A DNA stretch of 64,000 nt from Acidimicrobiaceae bacterium (GTDB taxonomy: Bacteria > Actinomycetota > Acidimicrobiia > Acidimicrobiales > Poriferisodalaceae). The stretch lies in NCBI GenBank assembly GCA_002721305.1, contig PBKA01000008.1:1-64000 (forward strand), read 5' to 3'. This document shows, piece after piece, positions 36,618 through 45,715 of this stretch. The stretch's first letter is position 1. The number at the start of each line of letters is the position of its first letter. Below the pieces are notes generated by a model. The model was not told where the DNA came from and searched no databases. It saw nothing but the letters and a program-made list of their open reading frames with translations. The translations under genes were made by a program, and so were the position numbers.

Positions 36618-38168
36618 CTACATTTCTTTGTGGGCTTCACCGAAGATCTTTCGGGTCAACCACTGTGCTTCTCGCTCAAGAAACAAATTGTTTGCGTTGT
36701 TCTCTTTTTCCGAACTCGTGGAATCGAACTGGGCGGTAATCCATAACGAAACAGTGAATCGCGAGCTAGCTCCACCGAACCAGGCCATCCGTTGTTCGGA
36801 ATCAATTCCTAGCTTTCCTTTCACGGGTATTTCGCCGTCGGTTAAACCAGCGGTTTGGTTAGTGAAAAGAAAGTCGTCAAGTTGTTGTGTGAGCCGAAGA
36901 GCGGTTGTTGTGTCAACCAGCTCTGAGAAGTCGTGGCTAAATCGATCAACCGTCTCGCCGGACCGGTCACGGGTTTCAAGCAAAATTGCTGTCTCGTATC
37001 TTCGGCCGTTACGAGCAAACACAGAATGGTATTCGCCTAGTTGAACAACTGTGATCTCATCTGGCCAACTGAAAAGTTCTGATCGATGTTCCACTCCAAA
37101 GAGGTCGCTGGCGGTTCGGTCCTGCGCCAAGTCGCGATCAAATAGCCGATCCTCCGAGCCATAGGCTGCACGGATCTGGTTGCGATCATCAAACACGACA
37201 ACCGCGGCTTCTTGAATCGCCGTTTTCGACATCGCGTCTCGGACCACGCCGGCAACCCGGGTTTGAAGATCAAAGTCAATGGTTGAGATGGCTTCGATAT
37301 CGCCTCGCAGTACTGCATCTCGGCCATAGCTATCAAGCAAGTTTCGATAAATTTTCTGCAGCGGAACCCGCAACCCGATACCGCTAACCATTTGATTCTT
37401 AGGGCTCGCGGCCTCTATGGGGTTAAGTAGACCAGCCAGAGTTACTTGTTGTTGCGCTGCCAATTCGCCATCTGTGATCAGGCCCGCTTTGTTTAATGCC
37501 AACAGCACATCATCGCGATCGGCTTCGTCGGTACCAGGCGCGGCCCCGTTAGAAATGAGTGAAGCAAGATGAGCCGCTTGACTGATTGTTAGCTTGCTCG
37601 ACCTACGTCCGTACCAAGCCAAAGACGCGGCCTCGACGCCGTAGCTGTTCCTCCCGAGTGGAACCCGAGACAAATATTCCTCAAACGTCGCCTCTTTGGG
37701 TTGCGCACGCTCTAGGCGGATGACGCTGGAGACCTCGCGGAGCGCATCCATTCGGGTCCTCGGAACTCCATTTTGCAGTCTCACATACAACTGGGTGATG
37801 GAAGGCGTCACAGACGAAAAGCTGCCATCAAGGGCTGAGACGAGGAGCGGCCACGTCTCAGTTTTTTCGGGGTCGAGGTAGTCGCTGTCCAATGCAATCA
37901 AGATCGCGTCAACCAAGATTGGCGACATTTGTTCCAACGTCACCGGAAGCATGTTCGGCTCTAAGTGAAAACGGCCTAATTCGACGCCATGGCGGTCATA
38001 CACAATTGCATCGGCGTCGCGTTTCAACTCCAACGCCACCACCGTGGCCCCAGCCGTTCGGACCAAAATGGTGAATCCAAGAATTAGCCCAACCAAAACC
38101 AGATAGAAAACGGCAGGCCAAACAGGAGTTCCCGCCGCTTTCGTCTCTGCCATAACTGGGTCAGCCAT
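36618..38168 (-). CDS. Degenerate class A penicillin-binding-like protein
   Basis: 516 residues with one N-terminal membrane helix (about 17-40). Residues 70-210 follow the glycosyltransferase-51 fold: TPSITQLYVRLQNG stands where family members have STITQQ, and EEYLSRVPLGRNSYGVEAASLAWYG matches the helical lobe. The catalytic ED(R/K)xF motif is replaced by ALDSDYLDPEK. The C-terminal half starts like a transpeptidase (ISTIDFDLQTRVAGVV, AAVVVFDDRNQIRAAYGSED), and GKLGIDSEQRMAWFGGASSRF stands where KTGT and the following strand would be. No SxxK is seen. It occupies the place of ponA1 between DUF5318 and rpsF. It is probably a non-catalytic wall protein, though a divergent enzyme cannot be excluded. 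Confidence 0.7.
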   Translation of the reverse strand: MADPVMAETKAAGTPVWPAVFYLVLVGLILGFTILVRTAGATVVALELKRDADAIVYDRHGVELGRFHLEPNMLPVTLEQMSPILVDAILIALDSDYLDPEKTETWPLLVSALDGSFSSVTPSITQLYVRLQNGVPRTRMDALREVSSVIRLERAQPKEATFEEYLSRVPLGRNSYGVEAASLAWYGRRSSKLTISQAAHLASLISNGAAPGTDEADRDDVLLALNKAGLITDGELAAQQQVTLAGLLNPIEAASPKNQMVSGIGLRVPLQKIYRNLLDSYGRDAVLRGDIEAISTIDFDLQTRVAGVVRDAMSKTAIQEAAVVVFDDRNQIRAAYGSEDRLFDRDLAQDRTASDLFGVEHRSELFSWPDEITVVQLGEYHSVFARNGRRYETAILLETRDRSGETVDRFSHDFSELVDTTTALRLTQQLDDFLFTNQTAGLTDGEIPVKGKLGIDSEQRMAWFGGASSRFTVSLWITAQFDSTSSEKENNANNLFLEREAQWLTRKIFGEAHKEM

Positions 38169-38264
38169 ATCTCGTGACGAGCTCCCGCAGCACTATTGAA
38201 CGGTCAGCCCTGGTTAGCGAGAGTACCTATGAACAGCGCTTCAGCTGGGCTAGCTGCATGAGCA

Positions 38265-38654
38265 TCATCCGAGGGGATAGCGGCGGCGAAGATGATTCCA
38301 GCCGCATCCGGCGCAAACTTCTACCTCGTAGGAAGTGAACTTCCCTCGACGTCTACCGATTCTTTGCAGTTCTTCGTCTGAAATCACACATTTACCTCCC
38401 GGACCCAAGCGGGGTCCAAAGACGTACGCCACAATTCGCAACTCATCTGTCTGACATAAGGGGCAAGGTTCATTGATTGCTGGGGCGACGTTGCGTGCGA
38501 CCCGCAAGAGCTCCGGGTGAACGTCACAAGCTTCATCACGATCAACGACGCCACGTTCAATCTCATCCAATAATCGGCGTCGTTGGAGCCGGTAGTCGAT
38601 TTCGGCTGGACCTTCTGGTTCCTCAGCGCTTACTAACCCCGTGTGAAACTGCAC
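38265..38654 (-). CDS. DUF5318 family protein
   Basis: About 129 residues from the GTG at 38654 (VQFHTGLVSAEEPEGP), the first start after the pcnA stop; the frame is open to 38741. It has CPLCQTDELRIVAYVFGPRLGPGG and, 40 residues on, CAGCGWNHLRRRYPLG, a probable zinc site. It matches the actinobacterial DUF5318 family, which in mycobacteria also lies beside ponA1. The function is unknown. Confidence 0.75.
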   Translation of the reverse strand: MQFHTGLVSAEEPEGPAEIDYRLQRRRLLDEIERGVVDRDEACDVHPELLRVARNVAPAINEPCPLCQTDELRIVAYVFGPRLGPGGKCVISDEELQRIGRRRGKFTSYEVEVCAGCGWNHLRRRYPLG

Positions 38655-38673
38655 GGAAATAGCGTAGCCACCA

Positions 38674-39912
38674 CTACCGCTTGGTTTTCCACTCCAACAC
38701 CAGTTCCCTGGCCGTTTCTTCCGATAGAGGACCCTGTTCAAGTTGATACTCCAACAATCGCCGCAGCATGACTCCGACCGGCGGGCCCTCTTCTTCTATC
38801 AATTTCGCTATTTCAAATCCATCGAGCGGTACATCAACCGATTCCGTCCCTTCATCTAGTTCAAGTTGCCGAAGAGCTTCTAGAATTTCGTTTTCGGGGC
38901 TTTGCTGATAGGCGCCGAGTATCACCAGTGCGTCCTCCGTATTCGGGCGAGTCACGTGCAAAAGGCGTCGCAGCGTCGCCAGCTGTTTGTCCGCGACAGC
39001 CGATAACTCGTGTGCCGCTTCCACAATGGCCACAACCTTGGATAACAGCGAATTCGGCACTCTAACCTCTTTGAGGAGGTCTCGGCCCTGCTTTGGATCA
39101 TCGGCCATCGCCCACAACAATCCAGCCCATCGAAGAGATAAGTCGCTCTCGATGAGGTCAAGCACCTCAGGTTCAACCTCGTTGATCCTGTTTGCTGTAG
39201 GAAAAATTTGATTCAAGAGGCCAGTACGCTGAAGTAAAGCAAGCCCTTCGCTCGGATGATCAACCAGCAAGAGCTTTGTCAGTTCATCATTTATTCGTTC
39301 TCTGGAAACAATCGCGAGACGGTCGGCCATGTGCCGAATGCTGTCTTCAAGGTCTTGTTCGGGAACCAGTGAATAACCCGAAGAGAAACGTGCAGCCCTC
39401 AGCATTCTCAGCGGATCTTCTGAGAAGGCAATATCGGGTCCGAGGGGTGTTCGTAAAACCCTTCGAGCTAAATCGCTCCTTCCGCCATAAGGATCTACCA
39501 GTTCCCATGACGGCACTTCGATCGCCATTGCATTAACAGTGAAATCTCGCCGCCCAAGATCATCATGAATCGACCCTGAAAATGCCACTTGCGGTTTACG
39601 GGAATCGTCCATGTAGTGCTCAGAACGGTGCGTGGTCACTTCGACAACGACGTTTCCCTTGCGCGCTCCAATCGTGCCAAAGCGCTCTCCTTGTCGCCAC
39701 ACCGTGTCAGCCCAATCTTCCAAAATCGCTGCGGAGCGTTCTGGGTAGGCGTCGGTGGTTATGTCTATATCTTTACTGCGTTCACCCAAAAAGAGGTTTC
39801 GGACGACACCTCCCACAAGAAAAAAACAATACCCGGATGAAACAAACCGATTAGCAAGGGGTCCGACGCGCTGATCAAGGTCATCCCGATCGGATTGGGC
39901 GATACCGTCCAT
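38674..39912 (-). CDS. CCA tRNA nucleotidyltransferase
   Basis: 412-residue class II nucleotidyltransferase. The N-terminal catalytic motif FFLVGGVVRNLFLGERSKDIDITTDAYPE has the metal-binding D-x-D. RRDFTVNAMAIEVPSWELVDPYGG and EDPLRMLRAARFSSGYSLVPEQ are family hallmarks. The C-terminal half is helical and lacks a clear HD phosphatase motif. It repairs or adds 3'-CCA, which matters here because the tRNA-Asp and tRNA-Phe genes do not encode it. It is often named pcnA in actinobacteria. Confidence 0.92.
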   Translation of the reverse strand: MDGIAQSDRDDLDQRVGPLANRFVSSGYCFFLVGGVVRNLFLGERSKDIDITTDAYPERSAAILEDWADTVWRQGERFGTIGARKGNVVVEVTTHRSEHYMDDSRKPQVAFSGSIHDDLGRRDFTVNAMAIEVPSWELVDPYGGRSDLARRVLRTPLGPDIAFSEDPLRMLRAARFSSGYSLVPEQDLEDSIRHMADRLAIVSRERINDELTKLLLVDHPSEGLALLQRTGLLNQIFPTANRINEVEPEVLDLIESDLSLRWAGLLWAMADDPKQGRDLLKEVRVPNSLLSKVVAIVEAAHELSAVADKQLATLRRLLHVTRPNTEDALVILGAYQQSPENEILEALRQLELDEGTESVDVPLDGFEIAKLIEEEGPPVGVMLRRLLEYQLEQGPLSEETARELVLEWKTKR

Positions 39913-39993
39913 GAAAAGAAACCGTAGCTTCGCACATCGACAAACTCGGACAGATTTAAGGGCGATTCCTAAATTGCCTTCAGATATCTAGTC

Positions 39994-40005
39994 CCAACTA
40001 GTTGG
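39994..40005. promoter_or_regulatory. Perfect 12-bp palindrome in the carD / CCA-transferase divergent spacer
   Basis: CCAACTAGTTGG is a perfect 12-bp palindrome in the 172-base divergent spacer. It is flanked by AGATATCT at 39982-39989 and AGATCT just after it, so the whole stretch has loose dyad symmetry. It could be an operator for either gene. No known site is recognised. Confidence 0.35.
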
Positions 40006-40084
40006 AGATCTGCTTTCGTCCTGGCAACCTTAGAGACCCGGATTCCACATCGGGATCGGGTAGCAGAAGTTTGATGGAGTGGGA

Positions 40085-40567
40085 ATGAAGTTCGACCTCG
40101 GCGACCGGGTGATTTACCCGCATCACGGCGCGGCTCTAATCACCGCCAGAGAGAAGAGAAAAGCATTCGGCGAAGAGCGAGAATATTTGATTCTCGAAAC
40201 CGCACACGGTGACTTAACCCTCTCGGTTCCCGCTGACATGGCCGATTCAGTCGGCATGCGCCCACCGATTGATGAAGACGACGTTGAAGATCTCTTTGAA
40301 TTACTTGCGAAGAAGGACATTCGCGAACCTGCTAACTGGAGTCGCCGTTTCAAGAACCACCAAGAGAAATTGAAATCTGGCGATATTTACCAGGTAGCTG
40401 AGGTGGTTAGAAACCTTGCGCTGCGCGAATCCGCCAAGGGCCTGTCCGCCGGTGAAAAATCGATGCTCGATAAATCTCGACAAATTTTGATCTCTGAGCT
40501 CTCAATCAGCATGGATGTGACCGAAGATCAGGCCCTCGAAGAAGTCGAGACACGCCTAGCTGGGTAG
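40085..40567 (+). CDS. carD: CarD-family RNA polymerase-binding regulator
   Basis: 160-residue global regulator. The RNA-polymerase interaction domain begins KFDLGDRVIYPHHGAALI, and the DNA-interacting helical domain includes KDIREPANWSRRFKNHQEKL with the conserved Trp that inserts at the promoter bubble edge. GGAG lies 5 bases before the ATG at 40085. In mycobacteria CarD stabilises open complexes at rRNA and many housekeeping promoters. It starts a plus-strand run towards murJ. Confidence 0.93.
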   Translation: MKFDLGDRVIYPHHGAALITAREKRKAFGEEREYLILETAHGDLTLSVPADMADSVGMRPPIDEDDVEDLFELLAKKDIREPANWSRRFKNHQEKLKSGDIYQVAEVVRNLALRESAKGLSAGEKSMLDKSRQILISELSISMDVTEDQALEEVETRLAG

Positions 40568-40622
40568 AAGCGCGACCGCACCTACCTTGATCCTCCCTAT
40601 AACTTCAATAGGGGAGGGGTCC

Positions 40623-41327
40623 GTGCCATCAGACCATCCGCTAAACAGGAGCGCTTTCGGCGTACGCGTGCGAATCCGCGAAGACAACAGGTCTGTCGCG
40701 CATGTCACGCCTCTGACTCCTATCGCAAATCTCTCAAGGGACCCCTTTTTGGGGTATTTAGGGACTCTTCAGCAAAGTGGAGTGCAGCAGGTTTTTACCT
40801 CTGCCTTACGGGCAAAAGACCAAAGGTTTTTCTATGAACTCGGATTCACTCTTCACGAGGAGCTGTTGCTCCTTGGCCACAACTTTGCAACCCCGCTCAG
40901 CACTCCTTTGCAACCCACAAGAAGAGGTCGCCGCTCCGACCGGAGCGCAATTCTCCACATCGATGAAAGCGCGTTTCCCGAATTTTGGAGATTTGATCAA
41001 TCCGCCCTCTCGGAAGCAATTAAAGCGACGCCAAAGACTCGTATCCGTGTCAATGCTCAATATCCATTAGCTGGGTTTGCCATCACAGGTCGGTCGGGCC
41101 GGCTGGGCTTTCTGCAGCGCCTTGCCGTTCATCCTCAACATCAACGAAGTGGGCTTGGCCGTTCATTGGTAGCTGATGCCCTCTTGTGGTCCAAGAGACG
41201 TTTTGTGAGGGAACTGTTGGTTAACACTCAGATGGAGAATGTCGGCGCACGAGAACTTTATGAATCCATGGGATTCAGTAAAAAAAGTGCTGGACTTGCT
41301 GTATTGCAGTGGAGCGCCGACACATGA
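40623..41327 (+). CDS. GNAT-family N-acetyltransferase
   Basis: About 234 residues from the GTG at 40623, which follows GGGGAGGGG; the frame is open to 40587. The C-terminal half is a normal GNAT domain (FLQRLAVHPQHQRSGLGRSLVADALL with the acetyl-CoA loop, then NTQMENVGARELYESMGF). The N-terminal half carries a remnant GNAT-like end (SALRAKDQRFFYELGFTLHEELLLLGH), so it may be a tandem-GNAT protein with only the second domain active. The substrate is unknown. Its stop overlaps the DUF6049 start as ATGA. Confidence 0.78.
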   Translation: MPSDHPLNRSAFGVRVRIREDNRSVAHVTPLTPIANLSRDPFLGYLGTLQQSGVQQVFTSALRAKDQRFFYELGFTLHEELLLLGHNFATPLSTPLQPTRRGRRSDRSAILHIDESAFPEFWRFDQSALSEAIKATPKTRIRVNAQYPLAGFAITGRSGRLGFLQRLAVHPQHQRSGLGRSLVADALLWSKRRFVRELLVNTQMENVGARELYESMGFSKKSAGLAVLQWSADT

Positions 41328-43195
41328 CACCCCATCGAATGCTGATCGCTGTCCTGTTGGCCTTAGGGATCTCGATAATGTCGGCGAATCCCGGCGTGGC
41401 CAGTGAAGAAAGTGCCGGTGGATTACAGGTGATCGATCAATCCCCCATCACCCGTGTCGGCGAATTTTTTGACCTTGTTCTTCGACTTCCTGGCGTAGTC
41501 ACCGATGGCGACGAGATGACCCTCACGATTCATGAGCCCGTAGCAGATGAACCGCAGTTCGTTGCTTCGAGCAGAGGTGAGAACTTGGGAGGTGTGCTCG
41601 CTTCGCAAAGGTTTGATTTACCGGATCTTCAACCTGACGTTTGGGGCTTAGCAACAATTTCACTTTTGATCACGGATGCAGGCGTTGACGGTATCCGATT
41701 GGTCCAACCCGGTGTTTACCCCATAAGTATTGAGATGCGCACCGCAAATCAGGAACTCATCGGCAAGCTTGTAACGCATTTAATTCGAGTGGACGAAAGT
41801 ATTCCTGGCAAATTACCCATTGTGTTTGTCGCGGATCTTCGAAACTTGGGTGCTGCGTCGAACAACCCCTCAAGTTTCATTGACACGTGGCTTTCGGTTC
41901 TCGGTGGTCACCGTTCGATTCCGGTGAGCGTCACAGTTCATCCAGTTTCTATAAGCGAAACGTTGTCCTCATCGGTCGCTTCAAGTTTCGTGAATACAAA
42001 ACACGAACTCATTCGAAGCCCCTATACACCAATCAATGAAGCTGCTTTGGTGGACGCAGGCTTGTCCGAAGAGGTCGCGTTTCTCACCCAAATGGGAGTT
42101 GAAAGTCTTGCGACAATAGGGATGCTGGCGCCCCCGACTCTGTGGGTCGGACACGGGGAAGCCGATTCGTCGCAGGTCGATGTTCGTTGGGATCGAGGTA
42201 TTCGAGAACTAATCGTTGAGTCAGTTGCACTGTCTTCTGCTCCTGAAAAAAACCCCCGTGGTCCGGTGGAACTTCTCTCGGACAAGTCAATCTTTCGGGG
42301 TCTTGTTGTCGACGTTCTTTCGCAAAGGCAGGCTCACGACACTCCAGCTAGCGAAGCCCACCGAATTCTTTCGCATTTAGCGACTATTGCTTTGACTGAG
42401 CAATCGAACTCTTTAATCACGATCGACCTTGGTCGAGACAACCGGTCACCAGAATTCGCGGACGTCTTGCTGCGCGGTATCGACACGCTAGATTGGCTCG
42501 CTCCGTTGCCGGCGAGTGAGGCGGTCACAAGGTCGTTGCTTCAAGGCGACGGGCAACCTCGCCAACATCGGCTTCGAAGCCGGTTGAGTTCCGTGAACCA
42601 AGATTTCACTGATTACAGGGAAGCGACTCGCCATTTGAAGGCGATCCGGTCGATGGTCCGTGATGAAGACGCCCAAGAGTACGACGCCCTGTCGCAAGAA
42701 TTGTTGCTCAGTTTGTCCAGTGAAGTGTCGGCCTTGACACAGAAAGATCTTTGGCAGTCCACAGTTGACCTGATCCGTTTACAGACAAGTCTTGTAGATA
42801 TCCCTCCCGACGAGTCAATCCAATTGACTTCTCAGAAAGCTTCAGTGCCCTTCAGTTTCCAAAACAGGGCCGGTATTCCTTTGCGCGTTGAACTTCGAAT
42901 CATCAGCGAACGACTCACGGTTGAAGATTTTGATGACGGTGAAAGCACAACCTTGGTCCTCGAACCCGGCGTCACTACTCACCGATTCAGACTCAGAGCA
43001 CTTGGGTCAGGTTCTTTTCCAGTGTCGATCGAACTTCACTCTCCCGATGGAGAGCTGCTGGTTGGGAGAGCACAAGCTGCCCTTCGTGCTACAACCCCGA
43101 CCGGAGTCGGCCTTGCCCTCACAATAGGAGCTGCTGTGTTTCTGGCAAGTTGGTGGTTGCTTGACAGCAGAAGACGGAAGAATCGAAGGTTATGA
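41324..43195 (+). CDS. DUF6049-type secreted/membrane protein next to murJ
   Basis: 623-residue protein with an N-terminal signal peptide (MLIAVLLALGISIMSANPGVAS) and a C-terminal membrane helix (GVGLALTIGAAVFLASWWLL) followed by a basic tail. The bulk would lie outside the cell. A polysaccharide-deacetylase-like or glycoside-hydrolase-like region (PIVFVADLR, VSVTVHPVS, DVRWDRGIREL) and a C-terminal beta domain (TLVLEPGVTTHRFRLRALGSGSFPVSI) can be suggested only. Its place directly before murJ, with 4-base overlaps on both sides, matches mycobacterial Rv3909. A wall-related role is inferred. Confidence 0.72.
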   Translation: MTPHRMLIAVLLALGISIMSANPGVASEESAGGLQVIDQSPITRVGEFFDLVLRLPGVVTDGDEMTLTIHEPVADEPQFVASSRGENLGGVLASQRFDLPDLQPDVWGLATISLLITDAGVDGIRLVQPGVYPISIEMRTANQELIGKLVTHLIRVDESIPGKLPIVFVADLRNLGAASNNPSSFIDTWLSVLGGHRSIPVSVTVHPVSISETLSSSVASSFVNTKHELIRSPYTPINEAALVDAGLSEEVAFLTQMGVESLATIGMLAPPTLWVGHGEADSSQVDVRWDRGIRELIVESVALSSAPEKNPRGPVELLSDKSIFRGLVVDVLSQRQAHDTPASEAHRILSHLATIALTEQSNSLITIDLGRDNRSPEFADVLLRGIDTLDWLAPLPASEAVTRSLLQGDGQPRQHRLRSRLSSVNQDFTDYREATRHLKAIRSMVRDEDAQEYDALSQELLLSLSSEVSALTQKDLWQSTVDLIRLQTSLVDIPPDESIQLTSQKASVPFSFQNRAGIPLRVELRIISERLTVEDFDDGESTTLVLEPGVTTHRFRLRALGSGSFPVSIELHSPDGELLVGRAQAALRATTPTGVGLALTIGAAVFLASWWLLDSRRRKNRRL

Positions 43196-44859
43196 GGCAC
43201 TCAGGGCCAAGTGCTGCCGCAGGAGGAATCGCGTTATCAAGATTCTCAGGAATAGTCCGCTCCGTCCTCGTCACCAATGTCTTGGGAATCGGCCTGATCG
43301 GCGACGCATTCGCGGCAGCACAACGTATCCCGAACATTCTCCAAAACCTGTTTGGGGAGGGTGCCTTATCGGCGGCTTTCGTACCTGAGTACAGCCGCCT
43401 TGTTGATTCCGATCCCGAAAAGGCAGGAAAACTCGCCGGAGGGTTTCTTTCCTTTCTCTTGTGTTTAGTCACGTGTTTGACTGCTGTCGGATTTCTGGCG
43501 GCTGAACCAATCACTAGATCAATCGCGTGGGGTTTCACTGGGGAACGTTTCGATCTGACAGTTCAGCTTGTCCGAATCGTCCTTTTGGGAACAGCCATCT
43601 TGGTGATGAGTGCTTGGTGTCTAGCAATTCTCAATAGCCACGGTCGGTTCTTTCTTGGCTACTCAGCACCAGTTGTTTGGAACAGTGCCCAAATTTTGGT
43701 TCTCGTGGTCCTGGCTGTCACAGAACTCAGAAACAATTCGGCGGCTGAAACTTTGGCTTGGGCCCTTGTGGTGGGTTCTGTGCTGCAGGTCGCGGTACAA
43801 CTGCCGGCCGTATTGCGCGGCAACCGACATGTTCGCCTCAATTTAGCTTGGAAGGACTCTTCGACTGTCTTGGTGCTTAGAAGATTTGTGCCGGCAGTTG
43901 CAGGAAGGGGAGCTCTGCAATTTTCGTCGTTCATCGACTTAGCGCTGGCGTCACTATTGTCGGTGGGTGCAGCTTCGGCCTTGGCTGCAGCCCAAGCCAT
44001 TTACTTGCTTCCAGTAGCACTCATAGCCACCAGTGTTGCTGCTGCGGAGCTACCAGAATTGAGTCGTTCTCCCGATGTAGCCACCATGCACGAACGAGTC
44101 TCAAAGCGGCTGCTGCAGATGCTTTGGTTTATTGGTCCAGTCCTCGCGTTGTACTTCGCAGTGGGGTCCAATATTGCTGACACTCTGTTCAATCTCGGTG
44201 GCTTTCGCAACAGCGTTAGTGCTGATGACTTGACCGTAATCGGGTTCACTTTGAGCGCTTATGCTCTTGGGCTTCCCGCTTTACTTTCATCGCGTTTGCT
44301 GCAAAACGTCTGCTTCAGTGCCGGAGACACGACTACCCCAACCCGAATTGCGACAGGCCGAGTCTTGGTTTCTGCAGCTCTTGGCGTGACTCTGATGTTT
44401 CAACTCGAACAGGTGTTGGTGTTTAATCAAAGCTTGATTGGGTTTGGCGATTGGAATTTTGTTTGGGGGCCACTGCCTGAGGCGACTCGCAACGCCTCGA
44501 ACCTACCGGCAAGGCTGGGGCCGGTTGGCTTGGCTCTGGGTTCGGCAATCGGAGCTTGGATGGAGTTCTGGCTGCTGAGAAAGCATGTGCTTGGCAGTTG
44601 GGGCTCTAAACGGCTGAGCGGTTCGGATCTTTGGAGACATATCTTGCCGGCGTTATGCGCTTTATGCACAGCCTTGGTTCTTCGAGACCTTAGGATTGAG
44701 CAACCACTTCTACAAATGTCGTTCCTAGTGGTCGCAGTGCTGGCTATACATGTAGCTGTTTCCATTCTGTTGCGGACGCGGAGTTTCTCCCATTTAGTTT
44801 CCGACTTTCGAAACAGCCGACCGAATACAAATCCCGAAAAGGAAGAAGAATCATTATGA
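43192..44859 (+). CDS. murJ: Lipid II flippase MurJ
   Basis: 555-residue MVF-family transporter with about 14 membrane helices that flips the peptidoglycan precursor lipid II. Signature sequences are SRFSGIVRSVLVTNVLGIG, DAFAAAQRIPNILQNLFGEGALSAAFVPEYS and FSAGDTTTPTRIATGRVLV. Unlike mycobacterial MviN, the protein ends soon after the last helix in a short charged tail. The pseudokinase that is fused to MviN there is encoded as a separate gene 45716-47131. It overlaps DUF6049 and degV by 4 bases. Confidence 0.95.
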   Translation: MRHSGPSAAAGGIALSRFSGIVRSVLVTNVLGIGLIGDAFAAAQRIPNILQNLFGEGALSAAFVPEYSRLVDSDPEKAGKLAGGFLSFLLCLVTCLTAVGFLAAEPITRSIAWGFTGERFDLTVQLVRIVLLGTAILVMSAWCLAILNSHGRFFLGYSAPVVWNSAQILVLVVLAVTELRNNSAAETLAWALVVGSVLQVAVQLPAVLRGNRHVRLNLAWKDSSTVLVLRRFVPAVAGRGALQFSSFIDLALASLLSVGAASALAAAQAIYLLPVALIATSVAAAELPELSRSPDVATMHERVSKRLLQMLWFIGPVLALYFAVGSNIADTLFNLGGFRNSVSADDLTVIGFTLSAYALGLPALLSSRLLQNVCFSAGDTTTPTRIATGRVLVSAALGVTLMFQLEQVLVFNQSLIGFGDWNFVWGPLPEATRNASNLPARLGPVGLALGSAIGAWMEFWLLRKHVLGSWGSKRLSGSDLWRHILPALCALCTALVLRDLRIEQPLLQMSFLVVAVLAIHVAVSILLRTRSFSHLVSDFRNSRPNTNPEKEEESL

Positions 44860-45698
44860 CCTCGGTTCACATCGTCACCGATAGCTCATGCGATCTCCCA
44901 GATGCGGTGATCGCTGATCTGAATATCAAAGTCGTTCCGCTAAAGATTCGTTTTGGCGATACTGAGTTCATTGACCGATTCGAGCTCACTACTGATCAAT
45001 TTTGGGAGAAGTGTCAATCAATCGATGAGTTGCCCTCTACAGCTGCGCCTGCTCCTGGGGCCTTCGTGGAACAATTCCAGCAAGCAGCGGAACAAGGCGC
45101 AGCGGGCGTCGTCGCGATCGTTCTGAGTGGTGAACTTTCGGCGACCATTGAAGCCGCTCAACAAGCGGCTCTCATGGTCAAGGATGAAATCGAAGTCACG
45201 GTAGTAGATAGCCGGACAGTGACAATGGGCCTTGGCTCAATTGTGGTGGGCGCTGCAACCGCCGCTAAATCAGGCGCAAGTGCTGAAGAAGTCGCCGCCC
45301 ATGCCCTCGATTGCATCGAGCGGACACAGGTGCACGCGGCACTAGACACTTTGGAGAACTTGCGCAAAGGGGGCCGAATCGGCGCGGCTGGATCCCTTTT
45401 GGGGTCAATGCTCTCAATCAAGCCATTGATTGAGGTTCGCAACGGAGTAGTCGAACCTGCAGGCAAGCAACGAACTAGGGGTAAGGCCCTCAACACCCTC
45501 GTTGCGGTCGTCGAAGAGAACGCAGGTCAGATTGAGCAAATCTGTGTTCTCCACGCGGCCTGCGAAGACGTTGATGCGTTCGTAGAAAAGATCAAGGCCG
45601 CGGTCAACGTCGACGTTCTCGTAGGACAAGTTGGGCCAGTTGTTGGCGCACACGCTGGTATTGGGACAATAGGTGTCGCTTTCCAAACAGCCAACTAG
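44856..45698 (+). CDS. DegV-family fatty-acid-binding protein
   Basis: 280-residue DegV protein: VHIVTDSSCDLPDAVIADLNI, VVPLKIRFGDTEFID, SIDELPSTAAPAPGAFVEQF, a segment like VVDSRTVTMGLG, and LRKGGRIGAAGSLLGSMLSIKP. Family members bind fatty acids and in Firmicutes present them to acyl kinases. The role in this host is unknown. It lies between murJ and the pseudokinase gene and is coupled to murJ by a 4-base overlap. Confidence 0.88.
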   Translation: MTSVHIVTDSSCDLPDAVIADLNIKVVPLKIRFGDTEFIDRFELTTDQFWEKCQSIDELPSTAAPAPGAFVEQFQQAAEQGAAGVVAIVLSGELSATIEAAQQAALMVKDEIEVTVVDSRTVTMGLGSIVVGAATAAKSGASAEEVAAHALDCIERTQVHAALDTLENLRKGGRIGAAGSLLGSMLSIKPLIEVRNGVVEPAGKQRTRGKALNTLVAVVEENAGQIEQICVLHAACEDVDAFVEKIKAAVNVDVLVGQVGPVVGAHAGIGTIGVAFQTAN

Positions 45699-45715
45699 GC
45701 GCTCCGTTTAACCCA

